From NCBI GenBank assembly GCA_019246575.1, contig JAFAQG010000621.1:1-6322 (forward strand): a DNA stretch of 6,322 nt, written 5' to 3'. Both the position numbers and the translations under genes were made by a program. Position 1 is the stretch's first letter. The number at the start of each line of letters is the position of its first letter. Below the pieces are notes generated by a model. That model did no database searches and was not told where the DNA came from. It was given only the letters and a program-made list of their open reading frames with translations. Shown here in pieces: positions 5,749 to 6,322 of the stretch. Source of the DNA: Acidobacteriaceae bacterium (lineage in GTDB: Bacteria > Acidobacteriota > Terriglobia > Bryobacterales > Bryobacteraceae).

Positions 5749-6322
5749 TCAGACTGGGATGCCGAGCGTCGGGAAACCGGTGATGGCGGTCAGGCCGCTG
5801 GCCGAAATCGAGATTTCAACCGCTTGCTGGTCGAAGTCCGACTCTGTGTGGCGCGTGCTGAACAAATGCAATTGCTGGTTCCGGCTGCTGCGCAGCGGAT
5901 CTGCGGAGGGCTCGCGTGCGTTGTATCTGCCGGTCACCGCGAAATCGAGACAATTCCGGATCGACCGCCAGACATCGGCGCGATTCTGCCGATGACTGCG
6001 ATCCCGTGTCCGGAATACACCCTTCACCAGCTCCTGGGAGGAGTAGCCGGTGAACATGCCGATGCTGATGTGGGGCATGGCCTTCCGCAGCTCGACCAGG
6101 AGCACGGCGAGATCCTCGGCCTGCTCCATGGGCTCGCCTCCCGAAATCGTCACGCCCGAGGCTCGCTCATGCGAAACGTGAGCCAGCAATCGATCGAGCA
6201 CCGCCGGTACCGCGATCTCGTTGCCAGAAAATGCGTGCGTCTGCGGATTCCAACATTTTCGACAGTTCAGAGAACATCCCTGGACGAACAGGACGGTCCG
6301 CAGTCCGGGCCCGTTGACGCGG
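5749..6322 (-). CDS. Radical-SAM (4Fe-4S) activase-like protein, N-terminus outside window
   Basis: Partial: 190 residues are visible, entering at the right edge already inside the conserved N-terminal region. The frame reads RVNGPGLRTVLFVQGCSLNC then RKCWNPQTH. The three cluster cysteines (16, 20, 23 of the visible part) form C-x3-C-x2-C followed by W-N-P, as in NrdG and pyruvate-formate-lyase activases, which use S-adenosylmethionine to make a radical on a partner. ISGGEPMEQ (60-68) is the SAM-binding GGEP motif, and MFTGYSSQEL follows the core strand order. The later part, with DFAVTGRYNA, DPLRSSRNQQLHLFS and the ending GLTAITGFPTLGIPV, fits the short activase subgroup. An internal GTG at 6201 is not the start, because the cysteine motif lies upstream in the same frame. 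It is the first visible gene of the cassette. No NrdD-like partner is in the window, so its target is unknown. Confidence 0.92.
   Translation of the reverse strand, partial: RVNGPGLRTVLFVQGCSLNCRKCWNPQTHAFSGNEIAVPAVLDRLLAHVSHERASGVTISGGEPMEQAEDLAVLLVELRKAMPHISIGMFTGYSSQELVKGVFRTRDRSHRQNRADVWRSIRNCLDFAVTGRYNAREPSADPLRSSRNQQLHLFSTRHTESDFDQQAVEISISASGLTAITGFPTLGIPV

Noticed and set aside
1..6322. CRISPR array, tRNA or rRNA gene
   Set aside because: No regularly spaced direct repeats and no tRNA or rRNA core sequences were seen on either strand.

Overview
The window reads as a piece of a GC-rich genome, probably a soil-type bacterium. Acidobacteriota is my guess from overall protein style, but the sequence does not prove it. 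All convincing genes lie on the minus strand, so transcription runs from the right edge toward the left. Plus-strand open frames across the left 1.6 kb and the right 2.8 kb are antisense shadows of these genes.

Right part (about 3465-6322): a compact minus-strand cluster that looks like one operon. In transcription order it holds a radical-SAM (4Fe-4S) activase-like protein whose N-terminus lies beyond the window edge, an unrecognised 179-residue protein, a 305-residue helical protein that vaguely resembles the DUF3150 type, a previously uncalled 55-residue ORF, and a single-stranded DNA-binding protein (SSB). The first four follow each other with gaps of 35, 33 and 21 nt. SSB follows after a 137-nt gap. 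Three of the genes share the same Shine-Dalgarno string, CAGGAGA. This gene set looks like an accessory cassette of an island or integrative element. No ribonucleotide reductase or other obvious substrate of the radical-SAM protein is visible.

Middle part (about 1690-3460): an insertion-sequence graveyard. It holds the joined ends of IS66 tnpA and tnpB (minus, frameshifted), the N-terminal part of an IS630-type transposase (plus), and a twice-frameshifted IS3-type orfB piece (minus). The last two butt directly against each other near 2308. Between this debris and ssb there is one plausible 50-residue membrane protein (3157-3309), and otherwise nothing recognisable.

Left part (1-1637): a long minus-strand patatin-like phospholipase, running off the left edge with 545 residues visible. 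It has the glycine-rich oxyanion loop, an S-V-S-G-G nucleophile motif and a D-G-G catalytic aspartate motif. An unusual two-helix membrane hairpin is inserted between nucleophile and aspartate. This frame is continuous but open at the window edge.

The most interesting points are the radical-SAM/helical protein/SSB cassette, the membrane-hairpin patatin beside mobile-element debris, and an SSB whose acidic DDVPF tip is buried by a seven-residue extension that a one-base slip would explain.
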